From an uncultured Succinivibrio sp. (GTDB lineage Bacteria > Pseudomonadota > Gammaproteobacteria > Enterobacterales > Succinivibrionaceae): a stretch of 36,710 nucleotides of DNA. Numbering within the stretch: position 1 is the stretch's first letter; every line of letters begins with the position of its first letter. The position numbers were made by a program, and so were the translations under genes. Under the pieces are notes generated by a model. The model saw only the letters and a list, made by a program, of their open reading frames with translations. It was not told where the DNA came from and did no database searches. Location of the stretch: positions 1-36,710 of the forward strand of contig CAAGLL010000062.1 in assembly GCA_900770725.1 (NCBI GenBank), read 5' to 3'. Positions 34,124-36,710 of this stretch are shown here, in pieces.

Positions 34124-35158
34124 ATGATCAGGCTTTCACACATAAGCAAGACCTACCATCGCGGCAAGGACGTGATCAAGGCCGTCGACGATGTCTCGCT
34201 GGAGATCAAGGACGGCGAGATCTACGGCGTCATAGGATTTTCAGGGGCCGGCAAGTCCACGCTTGTCCGCTGCATCAACCTCTTGGAGCGCCCGGACAAG
34301 GGCGGGAAGGTGGAGATAGACGGCGAGGACGTCACGCTCTGGCCTGACCGCAAGCTCCGGGAGCTGCGCTCGGGGATCGGGATGATCTTCCAGCACTTCA
34401 GCCTGATGCCTTCGCGCACGGCGCTTGAGAACGTGCTCTACCCGCTGCGCTGGCGCGGGATCCCCAAGGCCAGGCAGCTTGAGCGCGCCCGCGAGCTCCT
34501 AAAGCTCGTCGAGCTTTCAGATCGCGAGAACAACTACCCGCGCGAGCTCTCAGGCGGCCAGAAGCAGCGCGTGGCGATCGCCCGCGCGCTGGCCAACGAG
34601 CCCAAGGTGCTGCTGTGCGACGAGGCGACCTCGGCGCTCGATCCCACCACCACGGGCGAGATCCTGCAGCTTCTGAAGAAGCTCAACTCGGATCTCGGAA
34701 TCACCATCGTCGTCATCACCCACCAGCTCAACGTGGTCAAGGACATATGCTCGCGCGTGGCCGTGATGGAGCACGGCAAGCTCGTGGAGGAGGGCGACGT
34801 GTTCCGCGTCTTCTCGAACCCCCGCAACGAGGTCACCCGCCGCTTCATCAGCGCAGCGACCCCGCTCTCCAAGGCCGAGCAGATGGCCTCGCTCCCCGGG
34901 GTGCTGCACCTGCAGCCGGGCGAGAAGTTCGTGCGCCTGACCTATACCGGGCCTGGGGTCTCCGAACCCCTGATCTCGGCTGCCTCCAACCGCTTCATGA
35001 TCACGATGAACATCCTGTTTGCCGACGTCGACCTCGTCGAGGGCGCGCCGATCGGCGGCACCGTCGGGATCATCTCGGGAGAACCTGCGAAGATCGACGA
35101 GGCGCTCGACTACATGAGGCAGAAGAACGTGAAGGTGGAGGTGCTGGCAAATGGCTGA
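34124..35158 (+). CDS. metN: MetN, methionine ABC transporter ATPase
   Basis: MetN is the ATPase of the D/L-methionine importer MetNIQ. The 344-residue protein has Walker A GFSGAGKST (38-46), Q-loop IGMIFQHFSLMPSRTALENV, signature LSGGQKQRVAIARAL, Walker B VLLCDEATSALDPTTT and switch VVITHQLNVV. The C-terminal domain (about 265-344) is the NIL/ACT-like regulatory domain that binds methionine and shuts transport down (transinhibition). GGGGAGGA lies just before the ATG at 34124. No MetJ operator (AGACGTCT-like) or SAM riboswitch is recognised upstream. It overlaps metI by 8 bases. Confidence 0.95.
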   Translation: MIRLSHISKTYHRGKDVIKAVDDVSLEIKDGEIYGVIGFSGAGKSTLVRCINLLERPDKGGKVEIDGEDVTLWPDRKLRELRSGIGMIFQHFSLMPSRTALENVLYPLRWRGIPKARQLERARELLKLVELSDRENNYPRELSGGQKQRVAIARALANEPKVLLCDEATSALDPTTTGEILQLLKKLNSDLGITIVVITHQLNVVKDICSRVAVMEHGKLVEEGDVFRVFSNPRNEVTRRFISAATPLSKAEQMASLPGVLHLQPGEKFVRLTYTGPGVSEPLISAASNRFMITMNILFADVDLVEGAPIGGTVGIISGEPAKIDEALDYMRQKNVKVEVLANG

Positions 35159-35843
35159 TTCGGTGATTGCATTCTTAAACGCGGTGATCCCGCATGTGAT
35201 GGAGAAGCCCGACGAACTGTGGGAGTCGACGCTCCAGACGCTCTACATGCTCGCAGTCTCAGGCGCCATCGCCTTCGTGTTCGGCGTGTTCCTGGGAGTG
35301 GTGCTGACGGTGACGGGGCGCGGGGGCATCCTCGAGAGCCCCAGGCTCTACTCGGTCTTAAGCGCCGTGGTCAACGTCTTCCGCTCGATCCCCTTCGTGA
35401 TCCTGCTGGCCGCCTTGATCCCGCTGTCGCGCCTCATCGCCGGCACGGCGATCGGCACCACCGGCGCGCTGACCCCATTGGTGATCGGCATAGTGCCGTT
35501 CTTCTCAAGGCAGGTTGAAAGCGCGCTCTCAGGCGTCGATCCCTCGCTCGTCGAGGCGGCGAAGGCCATGGGATCCTCGTCTTTGGGGATAATCTTCAGG
35601 GTGTACCTGCGCGAGAGCATCCCCTCGATCATCCGAGTCACCCAGATCACGGCCATCAGCCTCATCGGACTTACCGCGATGGCCGGCGCGATCGGCGGCG
35701 GCGGGCTCGGCGACTTCGCGATCCGCTACGGCCACCAGCGCGGCCAGACCGACGTCACCTATGTGACGGTGCTGGTGATCCTGATCATGGTCGGCGTGAT
35801 CCAGTCAGGCGGCAACTACTTCATCCGCAAGCTCTCGCACTAA
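35151..35843 (+). CDS. metI: MetI, methionine ABC transporter permease
   Basis: MetI forms the membrane channel as a homodimer with MetN. The 230-residue protein has five to six hydrophobic helices and the family segments WESTLQTLYMLAVSG, VVNVFRSIPFVILLAALIPL, the EAA loop around VEAAKAMGSSSLGIIFRVYL, and AGAIGGGGLGDFAIRYGHQR. The start ATG 35151 lies inside the end of metN. No metQ binding-protein gene follows; the next gene is a GNAT acetyltransferase after a terminator. Length is normal (E. coli MetI is about 217 aa). Confidence 0.95.
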   Translation: MADSVIAFLNAVIPHVMEKPDELWESTLQTLYMLAVSGAIAFVFGVFLGVVLTVTGRGGILESPRLYSVLSAVVNVFRSIPFVILLAALIPLSRLIAGTAIGTTGALTPLVIGIVPFFSRQVESALSGVDPSLVEAAKAMGSSSLGIIFRVYLRESIPSIIRVTQITAISLIGLTAMAGAIGGGGLGDFAIRYGHQRGQTDVTYVTVLVILIMVGVIQSGGNYFIRKLSH

Positions 35844-35859
35844 AGCGGGAACTTTCAAA

Positions 35860-35886
35860 CCAAAGGGCGGCGCTGCCGCCCTTTGG
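35860..35886 (+). terminator. Hairpin terminator after metI
   Basis: CCAAAGGGCGGC (35860-35871) pairs perfectly with GCCGCCCTTTGG (35875-35886) around GCT. The 12-bp stem has an internal TTT arm but no T-run after it, so it may be imperfect. Confidence 0.65.
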
Positions 35887-35912
35887 CATTAGCGGCCCAC
35901 AGGAGGCAGCAC

Positions 35913-36410
35913 ATGATCATCCGCACAGCTAAAGACAGTGACGTCCACGCGCTTGCTGCGATCTACAACTTTGAGATCCGAAACGGCACTGCGACCTTCG
36001 ACTGCGAGGAGAAGAGCATAGCCGACAGGCTCAAGTGGCTGCATGCCCACAATACAGGCAACCATCCGCTGGTGGTCTGCGAGGAGGGCGGGAAGGCCAT
36101 GGGCTATGCCTCGCTCTCCCCCTATGGCACCAAGGATGCCTTCACGACCACGGTAGAGCTCTCGGTGTACGTGGATCCGTCCTTCCGCCGCCGCGGCGCG
36201 GCAGAGGCCATGATCCAGGAACTGCTCTCCCGCGTCCGCGGCGACGGGGAGACCCACCTTGTGATCTCAGTCATAACCACGGGCAACGAGGCGAGCGTTT
36301 CGCTGCACAAGCGCCTCGGATTCACCTATTGCGGAACCATCCCAGAGATCGCAAGGAAGTTCGGCAAATTCCTTTCAGTTGACATCTACACGTTAATGCT
36401 TGATTCATAG
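35913..36410 (+). CDS. GNAT N-acetyltransferase, phosphinothricin/methionine-sulfone type (MnaT/YncA-like)
   Basis: The 165-residue protein is a GCN5-fold acetyltransferase using acetyl-CoA. It resembles the Pat/MnaT group: IRTAKDSDVHALAAIYNFEI, then NGTATFDCEEKS, VVCEEGGKAMGYASLSPYGT, ELSVYVDPSFRRRGAAEAMI (the acetyl-CoA loop), VISVITTGNEASVSLHKRLG and FTYCGTIPEIARKFGKFLSV. That group acetylates phosphinothricin, methionine sulfone or methionine sulfoximine, a detoxification role that suits the neighbouring methionine importer, although the link is inference. AGGAGG lies 6 bases before the ATG at 35913. An in-frame ATG 30 bases upstream lacks a ribosome site. The AT-rich region before the rRNA operon follows. 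Confidence 0.82.
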   Translation: MIIRTAKDSDVHALAAIYNFEIRNGTATFDCEEKSIADRLKWLHAHNTGNHPLVVCEEGGKAMGYASLSPYGTKDAFTTTVELSVYVDPSFRRRGAAEAMIQELLSRVRGDGETHLVISVITTGNEASVSLHKRLGFTYCGTIPEIARKFGKFLSVDIYTLMLDS

Positions 36411-36539
36411 ATAAAATAAAAAAAATCTAAAATTAACTTGCAAAAATACATTTGAGTAGTAAACTGAAAAATGCACTCACGAAAGGGAGTGCAAATGCAT
36501 TAGAAAGCATAGCCAACGCATTGTTATGCAAGGCATTTG
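36411..36539 (+). other. AT-rich upstream part of the rRNA operon control region
   Basis: Runs of A and T dominate. A 7-bp hairpin TGCACTC (36472-36478) with GAGTGCA (36487-36493) could end the acetyltransferase transcript. TTGCAA (36438-36443) and TAAACT (36460-36465) with a 16-bp spacer are a weak candidate for an additional upstream promoter. No gene is seen. Confidence 0.35.
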
Positions 36540-36604
36540 AAGAGTTAAAAAAGATTTTTTAAAAATCATTTGACACTTCGGTTTAAATCTCTATAATGCA
36601 TTTC
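36540..36604 (+). promoter_or_regulatory. rRNA operon promoter with UP element
   Basis: TTGACA (36570-36575) and TATAAT (36592-36597) are both perfect consensus with a 16-bp spacer. An A/T tract of the UP-element type fills 36546-36566. Transcription should start near 36604. This is among the strongest sigma-70 promoters possible and fits the rrn leader after it. Confidence 0.92.
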
Positions 36605-36710
36605 CGTTGTCGCAAGACACCGCCACCGCGAGCCGGTGGATGGAAAAAGTTCTTTGAAAACAAGTACGGACAATCTGTGTGGGCCCTCTGGAAAGAGGGA
36701 GTACTAAAGA
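36604..36710 (+). other. rRNA operon leader with boxA (16S gene starts beyond the window)
   Basis: GTTCTTTGAAAAC (36650-36662) matches a boxA antitermination element. GACAATCTGTGTGGGC (36669-36684) is nearly the same as the leader before 16S rRNA in E. coli. A hairpin CCACCG-N5-CGGTGG (36623-36639) and CCCTC-N6-GAGGG (36684-36699) would be the boxC/processing structures. The mature 16S start is not reached. Confidence 0.88.

Overview
The window reads as a chromosomal segment of a high-GC gammaproteobacterium. The markers are an EF-Tu tail, GlnB-type PII, LuxS, heptose phosphatase GmhB, a Braun-type lipoprotein with a C-terminal lysine, a RecBCD set, and at the right end an rRNA-operon leader containing the enterobacterial-type stretch ACAATCTGTGTGGGC. 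The gene content (urease, urea importer, Gram-positive-looking Pho genes) would fit an anaerobic gut or rumen member of the Aeromonadales/Succinivibrionaceae. That placement is inference from recalled family resemblance, not from a search.

Layout. 1-141 is the 3' end of tuf. 411-6838 is a complete phosphate module on the + strand: pstS-pstC-pstA-pstB-phoU-phoB-phoR. It is preceded by 11-bp-phased TTTACA/TTAACA repeats that look like a Pho operator. 6936-7922 is glpX. 8040-8642 (minus) is a two-TM protein resembling the phage superinfection-exclusion B family. 8939-10986 carries glnB, a lysozyme-fold lipoprotein, luxS and gmhB. 11442-23331 is a 12-kb urea module: the ABC importer urtABCDE, then ureD, then ureABCEFG. 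A pair of small uncharacterised membrane-protein genes (18222-18858) sits on the opposite strand between ureD and ureA. 23703-23930 is lpp. 24199-34003 is recC-recB-recD with 4-bp overlaps. 34124-35843 is metN-metI, 35913-36410 is a GNAT acetyltransferase, and 36570-36710 is the promoter and leader of an rRNA operon whose 16S gene starts beyond the window.

How they work together. PstSCAB imports phosphate and signals through PhoU to PhoR and PhoB, which probably feed back on the repeats ahead of pstS. UrtABCDE brings urea in, UreABC hydrolyses it to ammonia and carbon dioxide, and UreDEFG load nickel. GlnB nearby senses nitrogen and carbon state, so the middle of the window has a nitrogen theme. 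No nickel importer and no metQ binding protein are present here.

Most worth a second look: the convergent two-gene membrane cassette inside the urease locus; the Firmicute-like character of the whole Pho block including its operator; the SieB-like gene; and several undescribed leader structures (12-bp inverted repeat ahead of urtA, nested hairpins between urtA and urtB, hairpin holding the glnB ribosome site).
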